Source: an uncultured bacterium
GTDB taxonomy: Bacteria > Bacillota > Clostridia > Lachnospirales > Lachnospiraceae
DNA length: 59,974 bases
Assembly: GCA_905216215.1 (NCBI GenBank)
Contig: CAJMSZ010000010.1
Span: forward strand, 1 to 59,974
Reading direction: 5' to 3'
Below are positions 42,493-51,300 of this stretch, piece after piece. The notes under the pieces were generated by a model. The model was not told the DNA's origin. It searched no databases and saw nothing but the letters and a program-made list of their open reading frames with translations. The translations under genes were made by a program, and so were the position numbers. Position 1 is the stretch's first letter. Each line of letters opens with the position of its first letter.

Positions 42493-43827
42493 CTATGATT
42501 TTATCAATTTGGCAGCTTCTTCCAAAAGCTGTTCTTTCTGATTCTTTTCCGGTTCTTCCAACACAACCTCCAGCAGTTGATCCAGTACTTCTCCTATCTG
42601 CGGTCCTCGTTCCACACCGATAGCAAGCAGATCCCCGCCTTTTACCGCCAAATCTTTCAGCGACACACACTGCCGCCTTTCCAGAATCTGCTCATAAATT
42701 TCTTCCATCTCCTGAATGTTCTTCAGCTTTTTCTCACGCATGTACATACTCTGGGCCAGTGTATCTGCCCTACGCACTTTGAGATAATATGGAAATAATT
42801 CTAATCCTATCTGATTCATGGCACGCCGCACGTTGCGCGGTGTGGCCGGCATACGAAAGTCATGATAAAAAACAAGCTTCGTTACCTTTCTTAAAGTGTC
42901 ATTATCGAACTTCAGCCTGTGCATAACAGCTTTTGCAATGGCTTCACTGACAGGAGCATGTCCCTTAAAATGAGCAATCCCCTTCTCATCCGTGGTTTTT
43001 CTCACCGGTTTCCCCATATCATGGAACAGCAGGGTAAGCCGCAGTATCTTGTCCGGTGGGCAATTCTGTAAAGCCGCAATGGTATGTTCTCCTACTGTGT
43101 AACAATGATGAGGTGTCTCCTGTGCCGTTTCCATCATAAGGTCAAACTCAGGAAGCATTACCTTTGTGATTCCAAGCTCATACGCAAGACGTATCTGTTC
43201 CGGATGAGGAGAGGTCAACAGCTTTATCAGTTCCACCTGAATTCGTTCTGCACTGATATTTTTCAGATTCATCGCCAGATGGCGAATGGCTTGCTGGGTC
43301 TGTTCTTCTATCTCAAAGCCTAATTGGGCTGAAAAACGTACTGCACGCATAATCCGGAGTGCGTCCTCCCCAAACCGGGCCTCAGCATCTCCCACGCATC
43401 GAATAATCTTCTTTTCCAGGTCTTCCATCCCGCCAAACATGTCTACAATGCCATCCTCATCATTATAAGCCATAGCATTAATCGTAAAATCTCTTCGCAG
43501 CAAATCTTCTGACAGGCATCTGGTAAAAGTAACTTCCGATGGATGTCTGCTGTCCTCATATTTTCCATCAATACGGTAAGTCGTGACCTCGAATCCTTCT
43601 TTTCCAAGCAGAACCGTAATGGTTCCGTGTTCGATTCCCGTATCAAAGGTTCTTTCAAACAACGCTTTGGTTTCTTCCGGTAACGCAGATGTAGTAATAT
43701 CCCAGTCTCCCGGTGTACGTCCAAGCAGAGAATCTCTCACGCAACCACCTACTGCATAAGCTTCATATCCACAGCTTTGTAGCGTCTTAATAATCTGTTG
43801 TACTTTTTCCGGTAATTGAATCTTCAT
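42493..43827 (-). CDS. cca: CCA tRNA nucleotidyltransferase with HD domain
   Basis: Adds or repairs the 3' CCA of tRNAs. 444 residues. The class II nucleotidyltransferase head has AVGGCVRDSLLGRTPGDWDI with the metal-binding GDxD, followed by RRDFTINAMAYND and the nucleotide-selecting region. A C-terminal HD phosphohydrolase-like domain (HCYTVGEHTIAALQNC, LLFHDMGKP) follows. I start at the ATG at 43827, one base after the proS stop; a TTG 6 codons earlier lies inside proS. Confidence 0.95.
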   Translation of the reverse strand: MKIQLPEKVQQIIKTLQSCGYEAYAVGGCVRDSLLGRTPGDWDITTSALPEETKALFERTFDTGIEHGTITVLLGKEGFEVTTYRIDGKYEDSRHPSEVTFTRCLSEDLLRRDFTINAMAYNDEDGIVDMFGGMEDLEKKIIRCVGDAEARFGEDALRIMRAVRFSAQLGFEIEEQTQQAIRHLAMNLKNISAERIQVELIKLLTSPHPEQIRLAYELGITKVMLPEFDLMMETAQETPHHCYTVGEHTIAALQNCPPDKILRLTLLFHDMGKPVRKTTDEKGIAHFKGHAPVSEAIAKAVMHRLKFDNDTLRKVTKLVFYHDFRMPATPRNVRRAMNQIGLELFPYYLKVRRADTLAQSMYMREKKLKNIQEMEEIYEQILERRQCVSLKDLAVKGGDLLAIGVERGPQIGEVLDQLLEVVLEEPEKNQKEQLLEEAAKLIKS

Positions 43828-43828
43828 T

Positions 43829-45268
43829 TTAATATGCCTTACCAAAATATACTAAGTGTTTTGCCGGTTTCCCACAGTAAATACACTTGTCACTAATCGG
43901 ATCTTCCTTGCAGATACAACGAGTAGTAGCGCCACCGGTCTCATACTTGATCTCACCTTCGCACTCTTCGCTTCCACACCACATTGCTTTGATAAATCCG
44001 CGATTCTGCTCGAATTTTTCTTTCATTTCATCCAAAGTAACTGCTGTATCAATATGCTCATCTAAGAATTTCTTTGCACGGTCATACATATCCTTCTGGA
44101 TTGTCTCAAGGATTTCTCCTAATTTCGTTTCAATTTCATCCATAGAAACCACAATCTTCTCTCTGGTATCGCGACGTACAACTACTACCTGATTCTTCTC
44201 AATATCCTTTGGTCCGATTTCAATACGGGTTGGAATTCCAAGCATTTCCTGCTCGCTGAATTTCCATCCAGGGCTCTTCTCAGAGTCATCAATCTTCACA
44301 CTGTATCCAGCTTTCTTCAGTGTGTCAACTAATTCATTTGCCTTATCCAGTACACCTTCCTTGTGCTGTGCAATTGGGATTACTCTTGTCTGAACCGGAG
44401 CAATTCTTGGTGGAAGAACCAGACCACTGTCATCACCGTGAACCATGATGATTGCACCAATGATTCTTGTGGAAATACCCCATGATGTCTCATATACACT
44501 GTGAAGTTCATTATTCTTATCCAGATATTTAATTCCAAATGCATCCGGGAAGCCGCTTCCGAAGAAATGACTGGTTGCTGACTGAAGTGCTTTTCCATCA
44601 TGCATGAGCGCTTCTACGGTATAAGTATCCTGTGCTCCTGCAAATTTTTCGCTTTCTGTCTTTGGTCCTGCTACAAACGGAATTGCAAGAGATTCACTGA
44701 TGAAATCCTTGTATATCTGATGCATCATAAGTGTTCTTTCTTCTGCTTCCTCATAAGTTGCATGAATGGTATGACCTTCCTGCCACAAAAATTCTCTGGA
44801 ACGAAGGAAAGGTCTTGTTGTCTTTTCCCAACGAAGTACGGAGCACCACTGATTCCATACCTTTGGCAGGTCACGATGGGACTGTACAGTTCTTGACCAT
44901 AAGTCACAGAATAATGTCTCTGAAGTAGGACGGACACACATCTTTTCCTGAAGTCGTTCCATACCACCACGGGTTACCCATGCAACCTCCGGTGCAAATC
45001 CTTCAATATGGTCGCTTTCTTTCTGGAGAAGAGACTCCGGAATCAGAACCGGAAGATAGACATTTTCTACTCCAGTCTCCTTAAATCTCCTGTCCAGATC
45101 TGCCTGAATCTTTTCCCAGATTGCATAACCATTCGGAAGATAATTCAGACATCCCTTTACGCTTGAATAATCACAGAGCTTTGCCTCACGCACTACATCT
45201 GTGTACCACTGAGCAAAATCTTCATCACGGGATGTGATAGATTCTACAAATTTCTTTTCTTTTGCCAT
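43829..45268 (-). CDS. proS: Proline--tRNA ligase, archaeal/eukaryote-type (ProS type 3)
   Basis: Charges tRNA-Pro. 479 residues. Class II motifs: the RPTSETLFCDLWSR segment with motif 2 (RWEKTTRPFLRSREFLWQEGH) and motif 3. There is no inserted editing domain of bacterial-type ProS; instead the chain ends in a zinc-binding C-terminal domain with CGSEEC, CICKEDPISDKCIYCGKP and the terminal YFGKAY. This is the short type shared with archaea and eukaryotes. The ATG at 45268 follows AGGAGAAAGAAC. It is governed by a T-box leader. Confidence 0.96.
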   Translation of the reverse strand: MAKEKKFVESITSRDEDFAQWYTDVVREAKLCDYSSVKGCLNYLPNGYAIWEKIQADLDRRFKETGVENVYLPVLIPESLLQKESDHIEGFAPEVAWVTRGGMERLQEKMCVRPTSETLFCDLWSRTVQSHRDLPKVWNQWCSVLRWEKTTRPFLRSREFLWQEGHTIHATYEEAEERTLMMHQIYKDFISESLAIPFVAGPKTESEKFAGAQDTYTVEALMHDGKALQSATSHFFGSGFPDAFGIKYLDKNNELHSVYETSWGISTRIIGAIIMVHGDDSGLVLPPRIAPVQTRVIPIAQHKEGVLDKANELVDTLKKAGYSVKIDDSEKSPGWKFSEQEMLGIPTRIEIGPKDIEKNQVVVVRRDTREKIVVSMDEIETKLGEILETIQKDMYDRAKKFLDEHIDTAVTLDEMKEKFEQNRGFIKAMWCGSEECEGEIKYETGGATTRCICKEDPISDKCIYCGKPAKHLVYFGKAY

Positions 45269-45340
45269 GTTCTTTCTCCTTTTCCTTACCATTTCTATTT
45301 TATTCCGGGAGATAACCCCATCTTACCTGTCTGTTCTTCG

Positions 45341-45391
45341 CAAAACAAAAACACCGGTTCTTCCTCCCTACAAAGGGACCGAAAAACCGGC
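45341..45391 (-). terminator. T-box terminator of proS
   Basis: The minus strand has a long stem CCGGTTTTTCGGTCCCT...AGGGAGGAAGAACCGG followed by TGTTTTTG. It overlaps the T-box antiterminator sequence, as the mechanism requires. Confidence 0.88.
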
Positions 45392-45567
45392 GGTACCACC
45401 CTAATTAACTGTCTGACACAGTTCACCTCATTCACCGTTAACGCCGGCATACGTGTGTTTCCACATCGACTCCAAGACTGGTTCCTTATCTTCCATGCGG
45501 CTTCTTCCACCACAAAAGCCTCTCTGGAGCACTTTCAATAAGTACTTTTTCTCTTCACTGTCAAAAG
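45389..45567 (-). ncRNA. T-box leader, proline-specific
   Basis: The conserved T-box AGGGTGGTACCGCC is at 45389-45402 (minus strand). Stem I begins near 45560 (GTGAAGAGAAAAAGTA), with GTGCTCCAGAGAGGC in its apical part. The likely specifier codon is CCA (Pro) at 45479-45481, in GGAACCAGTC. Uncharged tRNA-Pro(UGG) would stabilise the antiterminator and allow proS transcription. The matching tRNA-Pro(UGG) gene begins at 59924. Specifier choice is by inspection. Confidence 0.92.
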
Positions 45568-45596
45568 AAAAGAATACGCTTAGCACGTATTCTTTT
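45568..45596 (-). terminator. Terminator-like hairpin ahead of the T-box
   Basis: AAAAGAATACG/CGTATTCTTTT, an 11-bp stem with a 7-base loop followed on the minus strand by CTTTTG. It lies between the promoter at 45613-45641 and the T-box stem I. It may terminate the upstream exchanger transcript, or be a leader structure. Confidence 0.6.
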
Positions 45597-45612
45597 TATG
45601 AACTTTCTTTAA

Positions 45613-45641
45613 ATTTTAAAGGTCTTTTCTTTATTTGTCAA
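45613..45641 (-). promoter_or_regulatory. Promoter of the proS T-box transcript
   Basis: TTGACA (45636-45641), 17 bases, TAAAAT (45613-45618) on the minus strand, 18 bases after the exchanger gene's stop codon. Confidence 0.72.
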
Positions 45642-45658
45642 CCCATTATCTCGCAGAT

Positions 45659-46618
45659 TTACCGGTTATAAATGTAGAAGAAATAAACCGCATATGTCAT
45701 AAGGAACAGTACACCTTCTTTCTTGGAAAGTGTTTCCTTGGTCTGCGCACAAACATATGCAATAATACTCATTACAACCAGAATGACCATATCAAAAATG
45801 GCATTCGTTTCTACTGCAATCGGGGAAATCGCTGAACTTGCACCAAGAATCAGCAAAATATTGAAAATGTTGGAACCCACTACATTTCCAAGAGCCAGTT
45901 CATTCTCTCCTTTTTTTGCAGCCACCATAGAAGTCACAAGTTCCGGAAGGGACGTACCCATTGCCACAATGGTAAGTCCGATAAAGGTCTGACTGAAGCC
46001 AAACGCAACTGCAATGTCTGTAGCTGATTCTACAACCATATTTCCACCTACAACAATGGCAATCAATCCTCCGACAATAAACAATACACTCTTTAACGGA
46101 GAAAGGGTCTTATAATCTTCCCCGTCATTTTCATTTCTCGCCTTCATTGCTTCTTTGACCTGACAGACAAGAAATATCACAAATAAAACCAAAAGAAACA
46201 GGCCACTGAATCTTCCGAGCTGATAAGAAGCTGTTCCATTCATAAGTCCTCCAAAAGAAAACTTCGTACATAAAACAGCAAGTAAAACAGTAATTGCAAT
46301 GGAAAATGGAAGTTCTCTCTTTACCACCTGTCTGCTGGATGCAATTGGTCTCATCAGGGCGCTGCATCCCAGTACAACCATCAGATTAAAAATATTGGAG
46401 CCAAGTACATTGCTCACTGCAAGACCACTGTCGCCCCGCATGGCTGCCGTAATACTTACTGCCGCCTCCGGCATACTGGTTCCAAATGCCACCACCGTAA
46501 GTCCAATGATAATTGGCGGCACCTTCAGTAATTTTGCCACACTGGAACTTCCTTCTACAAAGAAGTCAGCCCCTTTAATCAATAATACAAATCCTACAAT
46601 CAATAAAATATATGTCAT
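45659..46618 (-). CDS. Na+/Ca2+ exchanger-family (CaCA, YrbG-like) cation antiporter
   Basis: 319 residues, about ten transmembrane helices in two inverted repeats. The alpha-1 and alpha-2 ion-binding repeats are clear: VVAFGTSMPEAAVS followed by SNVLGSNIFNL, and IVAMGTSLPELVTS followed by GNVVGSNIFNIL. The halves are joined by a short polar loop (KARNENDGEDYKTL). Family members exchange Ca2+ for Na+ or K+. Because the gene is preceded by a Mn2+-type riboswitch, manganese export is a reasonable hypothesis. The ATG follows AAGGAGGAAAAAGGA. Confidence 0.92.
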   Translation of the reverse strand: MTYILLIVGFVLLIKGADFFVEGSSSVAKLLKVPPIIIGLTVVAFGTSMPEAAVSITAAMRGDSGLAVSNVLGSNIFNLMVVLGCSALMRPIASSRQVVKRELPFSIAITVLLAVLCTKFSFGGLMNGTASYQLGRFSGLFLLVLFVIFLVCQVKEAMKARNENDGEDYKTLSPLKSVLFIVGGLIAIVVGGNMVVESATDIAVAFGFSQTFIGLTIVAMGTSLPELVTSMVAAKKGENELALGNVVGSNIFNILLILGASSAISPIAVETNAIFDMVILVVMSIIAYVCAQTKETLSKKEGVLFLMTYAVYFFYIYNR

Positions 46619-46702
46619 TCCTTTTTCCTCCTTACCTTGTTATATGATTGACAGATGGCCAGATATAAGGAGCCCGTTTCTTCTCACATCCAAATCTGGC
46701 AA

Positions 46703-46786
46703 TAAAAAAAGACTCCTTACTACAAAACGATACACTACTGGTGTAAGCACACACTACGTGTATGAAATTCTGCAATAAAAGTCTCG
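46703..46786 (-). terminator. Expression-platform terminator of the Mn2+ riboswitch
   Basis: AGACTTTTA at the aptamer's 3' edge can pair with TAAGGAGTCT before seven Ts on the minus strand, with an internal CATACAC/GTGTAT-type hairpin between. Forming it would break the aptamer's closing stem. Confidence 0.7.
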
Positions 46787-46892
46787 CTAATTGACAATAC
46801 GAACCGGATTATGTTTAAATAATCGTGATGACGATTTCGTATTACACTGATAGAATCTTAATAAGATTTCAATGGAAGCTACTCCCTTTCAT
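46775..46892 (-). ncRNA. yybP-ykoY (Mn2+) riboswitch
   Basis: The minus strand shows the hallmark 5' element AAAGGGAGTAGC (46881-46890 region) and the 3' element AGCGAGACTTTT (46777-46789). AAAG and CTTT close P1. AATACGAA and TTCGTATT form an internal helix with the conserved GTCA nearby. This class binds Mn2+ and usually turns on Mn2+ exporters. It sits between a good promoter and a terminator in front of the exchanger gene, explaining the 336-base gap here. Confidence 0.85.
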
Positions 46893-46899
46893 TCGTGTC

Positions 46900-46928
46900 A
46901 TTGTAACTTCCTTTTCAGCAAAAGTCAA
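46900..46928 (-). promoter_or_regulatory. Promoter of the Mn2+ riboswitch transcript
   Basis: TTGACT (46923-46928), 17 bases, TACAAT (46900-46905) on the minus strand, ending directly before the aptamer. Confidence 0.75.
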
Positions 46929-46954
46929 CCCCAAAATGAGGAGAATTTATTTTT

Positions 46955-47647
46955 ATGGAAAAACCAGAAATATTATATGAAGACACCCAGATTTTGGTCT
47001 GTGTAAAGCCGTCAGGTTTCCCTGTGCAGACCAGAAATGCAGGCACAATGGACCTGGAGCATTATTTAAAGAATCATTTGTTACGTCAGACTGCTCCCAC
47101 TCCACAGAAAGGTATACGAAGGCCACCTTATCTCGCCATTATCCACAGACTGGATCAGCCGGTAAGAGGAATTCTGGTATTTGCCAAAACTCCGTCAGCC
47201 GCCCAGAAACTCAATAAGCAGATGCAAAATGGGGGATTTACAAAAGAATACGAAGCTCTTGTATGTGGATCTCTTCCTGCAGTTTCCGGAACCCTTGTGA
47301 ACTATCTAATTAAAGATGGGACTACCAACACTTCCCGCATTTGTGCAAAAGATACACCTGGCGCAAAACGCGCGGAACTTTCCTATAAAGTATTGAGTAC
47401 AAACCCTGAGCAAAATCTGTCTGTAGTCCGAATCCAATTAAAAACAGGACGTCACCATCAGATTCGTGTACAAATGGCTGGCGCAGGTGCACCACTCTGG
47501 GGCGATAACAAGTACAACTCCGATTTCCAGTTTCAAAAAATGTACACACCTATTGGACTTTGTGCATGTCATCTGACATTTACTCATCCCGAAAATGGAC
47601 AAACGATGTCGTACAAAATCCCTTGTAATTGGACACAATTTCAATAG
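46955..47647 (+). CDS. RluA-family RNA pseudouridine synthase
   Basis: Isomerises uridines in rRNA or tRNA. 230 residues, without an N-terminal S4 domain. The catalytic motif is IIHRLDQPVRGILVFAKT with the active-site aspartate in HRLD. The family's N-terminal LVCVKPSGFPVQ and the later LKTGRHHQIRVQMA and LWGDNKY are present. AATGAGGAGAA lies about 10 bases before the ATG. It is divergent from the exchanger gene. The target site is unknown. Confidence 0.92.
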   Translation: MEKPEILYEDTQILVCVKPSGFPVQTRNAGTMDLEHYLKNHLLRQTAPTPQKGIRRPPYLAIIHRLDQPVRGILVFAKTPSAAQKLNKQMQNGGFTKEYEALVCGSLPAVSGTLVNYLIKDGTTNTSRICAKDTPGAKRAELSYKVLSTNPEQNLSVVRIQLKTGRHHQIRVQMAGAGAPLWGDNKYNSDFQFQKMYTPIGLCACHLTFTHPENGQTMSYKIPCNWTQFQ

Positions 47648-47714
47648 CAAATTGATGGCAAATGTGTTATACTTTGGCAGATGAGTATAAAAGTAAAACA
47701 AGGGGACAGGAAAA

Positions 47715-48287
47715 GTGGATGACAATAAGTTAGAAGCCAAGCTTCTAAAAATTAAAGCTCTTGCGGAAAGAGGAGAAGGCGGAGAAAAGGAATCTGCCAT
47801 CAAGCTTTACAACAAGCTGCTTAAAAAATACGATATTGATGAAGAATCCCTTCAGAAGGACAAATTACATAAATGCTGGTTCAACTATGAAAGTGATATT
47901 GAGGAAAATCTTCTTGTACAGATTTTCTATATGGTAACCGGAGATTCGAAATACTTCCGGCGTCACAGTCGTTCCCATGGTGATCAGTGCGGATGCATCT
48001 GCACAGAATTTGAACGGACAGAAATTCACTTTTATTTCGAATTTTACAAAGACGCGCTCAAACAGGAACTGGAAGCATTCCTCATGGCTTTCAAGATGAA
48101 AAATCATTTGTTTCCGGACGAAAGCGCCAGGTGCTTTGTTCCGGAGGAAGATGCACCAATCGAAATGGAATACAGTGATATCCTGCTAAAAGCCCATAAA
48201 ATGGCTGAGGATATTGAGCAGACAAGACCTGTACGGATGCTAACAAGTACGGAAGCGGAAATTCCCGCAAGCAATAAAGAGCCGTAA
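47715..48287 (+). CDS. DUF2786-domain protein
   Basis: 190 residues, cytoplasmic. The N-terminus KLLKIKALAERGEGGEKESA followed by YNKLLKKYDIDEES matches my memory of DUF2786, which occurs in bacteria and phages with unknown function. The rest has a Cys pair (CGCIC) and FYFEFYKDALKQELEAFLMA. The start is GTG at 47715 with ACAGGA at 4-6 bases. It lies 67 bases after the pseudouridine synthase and ends in a bidirectional terminator. Confidence 0.82.
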   Translation: MDDNKLEAKLLKIKALAERGEGGEKESAIKLYNKLLKKYDIDEESLQKDKLHKCWFNYESDIEENLLVQIFYMVTGDSKYFRRHSRSHGDQCGCICTEFERTEIHFYFEFYKDALKQELEAFLMAFKMKNHLFPDESARCFVPEEDAPIEMEYSDILLKAHKMAEDIEQTRPVRMLTSTEAEIPASNKEP

Positions 48288-48314
48288 CATTTCAGTTACG
48301 GCTCTTTATCTTTT
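48276..48314. terminator. Bidirectional terminator between the DUF2786 and subtilase genes
   Basis: A perfect 13-bp stem AAAGAGCCGTAAC/GTTACGGCTCTTT with a 6-base loop, with T-rich sequence on both sides. It separates two convergent genes and overlaps the end of the first. Confidence 0.92.
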
Positions 48315-51300
48315 ATCTTCTTATTTTCTTTTTACGCATATACAATACGTGCCCTGCAATCCCACAAAGAGAAACACAACAAAGTATCACATATAATGTA
48401 ATTGTATTCTGGTCTCCGGTATTGGTAGCTTTATCCGCTTTTTTATCCGTTGACGGTTTGTTTTCTCCATCTGGCTTGTCCGTTCCAGATGGTTTTTCCG
48501 GGCTTACTGGTTTACCTGGCTCTTCCGGTTTTCCTGGTTCTTTCGGCTCTTCTTCCTCTGAATATACCAATTCGATTTCAGTCGTTGCCATATTCGCTGC
48601 GCGATATGCATACGCAGTCATCCAAGGAACGGTATCCACTGAAGTTTCTACTGTATAAGATAATCCTTCTGGTTCAAAACCATCATAGAAATCATCCGGT
48701 CTTCCCTCGGAACCTTGTGGCAGAAAATGATCTCCAAAATAAATCGTTGCATTGCCAGTAGCCTCGGTCTTCGGAACAGTAACCGTAAAATCACCATTTT
48801 CATCAATTTCTGCCCTGTAGTCCTTTTCACCGATACGCAATATAACTATATTGTCTTTCTGACTGGTTGTATTACCAAATACCCTTTCATCTACAGCCGA
48901 ATTTATTCCAAGGTTCTTCATCTCTTCCGTACCTTCATCATAAATATTTCCGTTGTAAACTACATTGTCCCCAACGAGCTTTCCAGTCCATTTTTCCGTA
49001 TCTGCAAGCTTCAATTCCGGTAAAGTATCATCAATATAAAAATCTGCAATTGTAATCACTTTGGGCTGTGCACCCGCTTTTCTGAGCAGAAAAGCCAACT
49101 TATATGCACCTTCTGGAATCTTACCCCAGTTTCCCGTTTCATGGATTGTTCCGTCCTCATCAAATGTACAAGGCGCATACCAGTCACCAATGGTATTCCA
49201 ATAATAATAATTCTGACCAATATCCCCATATGTACCGTCTATAACACCTACCAGTTCTCCATCTGCAGAATAGAGGAGTGGTTGCCAGCTATCTACTGTC
49301 GTATCATAAAAGCTGTAATGCAAAAATGTTCTGTCACTTCCATATTTACTATAATTAGCTAGTTGCATATATTCGCCACCAGATACAACTGCATTCTGAA
49401 TAAACGTATAATCCGTATCTAACGCATCATCTCTTATTGTCGCAGCCTCATATACAAACACACCTGCTGGTGAAATCAGCCTGGAATTACCGTCTGTAAG
49501 TACTACAGTTGTTTCATAGCATCCACCTGCTGCCTCTGCGCTAAGAGATACTGTCAACTTAAATGTTGCCTGTCCACCCGCCGGTACTGTAACACTACTT
49601 ACGTCTGTACTGAATATATTGCCTGCTGCCATAGATGAAGAACTTCCATTTACTGTGGTGTAAATTGTATTCTCCAAAGTAATGTTGTACGTATGATTTG
49701 CATTTCCTTTATTTGTTACCGTAACATCTTCTGTTCTTGCAACAGCAGTCCCCTGCGGAATCATTTCCATACTAATAGTTGGAGTCTTAACTATCGTACT
49801 TAATTCCGACGAATTATTATATGCATGGTCATTCTCAGCAGTCATGTAAACCATTTCGTCTACAGCATTAACTGCCGCGCTTGGATCGATCATACCAGCC
49901 CCAACTGCCAGACGGCTTACGTTGTCACCAAATGCAGACCGGTCAGCAGTATTTACCAATATGGATTTAATTTCAAGTGCTGTGAGGTTCGGAGCTTTTT
50001 CCCTAAGCAGCGCTGCTATAGCTGATACATGTGGTGTCGCCATCGACGTTCCATTCATAGGCGAATAAGCATAATTGTAATTATCTGATGGTCCGTTATA
50101 ATCCTTATATACAGTAGAAACAATAGCAGTTCCTGGTGCGGCCAAATCTGGTTTCATATCATAAGTTTTACTAACCGGCCCAATTGATGTATCAAATGCA
50201 GGCTTACAGCCTTTTCCGCCTGCCGCAATACTACTAAGAGGTGCTGCATCTGTAAACTGGAAATCATAAATTTCCCCTACATTCAATCCCTGTAGAAGTT
50301 CCTGTCCTTCTTCATACTGAATAGTAAATACCGGAAGATAATTCTGGTAATATCCCTGCCACCATGAAATACTTTCAAAATCATTCTGTCTGTTTTCGCT
50401 ATTAATAACCAAAATAGCACCTTTTCCTACCGTGCTTAAAATTCTTGCTACTGTGGAGTCAAAAGATTCTCCTCGCTGTACTACAAATAAAGTGCCCGCA
50501 TAATCTTCTGCTGTCATTGTAGCAGGTGCTCCTGCTTCTGGTATTTCTTCCGCAGCTTCCTTTGGCACTGCATTCGTCTCTGATTCTGCCGCCAGACCTG
50601 TTTCCTCTATTTCTTCTTCGTTCTCAAATTCTGTTAAATTTTCTTCTGATTCCGGAACTTCCGATTCTGTCTCTTCTGATTCTGAAAGTCCAGCCTCAGG
50701 TTCTGTCACTACCGGCTTTTCAATCTCAGGCTCTTCTATATCTTCTGTAGAAATAATAGGAACTTGATTTTGTAAAAAATTCTCAAATTCAGCCTGCGTA
50801 CCAGTACCAAGTCCATTTCCATCAACAGTCGGCAACAACACCATCTTATAATTTCCAAACTCATCTGCTGTCAATGCATTAATCGTATATTTACCAGCTT
50901 CCTCTGTTACCGTGTTACTCCAATCTGAACGGATTAATCTCAGTTGAGATTCTCTTCCATCATGATTAAGCGTTAATAAACGATTTTCTGATGGAATCAT
51001 TGCATTTGCAACGGTCAATGCCATCGGTGAAGTTCCCGGAGACCATAACGTATAAGAATTACTTCCGCTATTTCCTGCACAGACAACAAATAAAACATCC
51101 GGATTCTGAAGGGCAAGGCTATTCAGTCCAAGATTTGTTCCATGGGTTGCATCTGTTGCATTGCTCCAGCCCAGTGACATACTGATAATCTTACAGCCAT
51201 CCGTAACTGCATCACTCATTGCCGCTAAAATATCATCCAGTTGACAACTATTTTTGGAATTAATTGCTTTATAAGAAACCAGTGTTGCTTCTGGCGCAAT

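Noticed and set aside
45295..45513. A 72-codon open frame on the minus strand before proS
   Set aside because: It lies wholly in the T-box leader; the RNA motifs explain the sequence.
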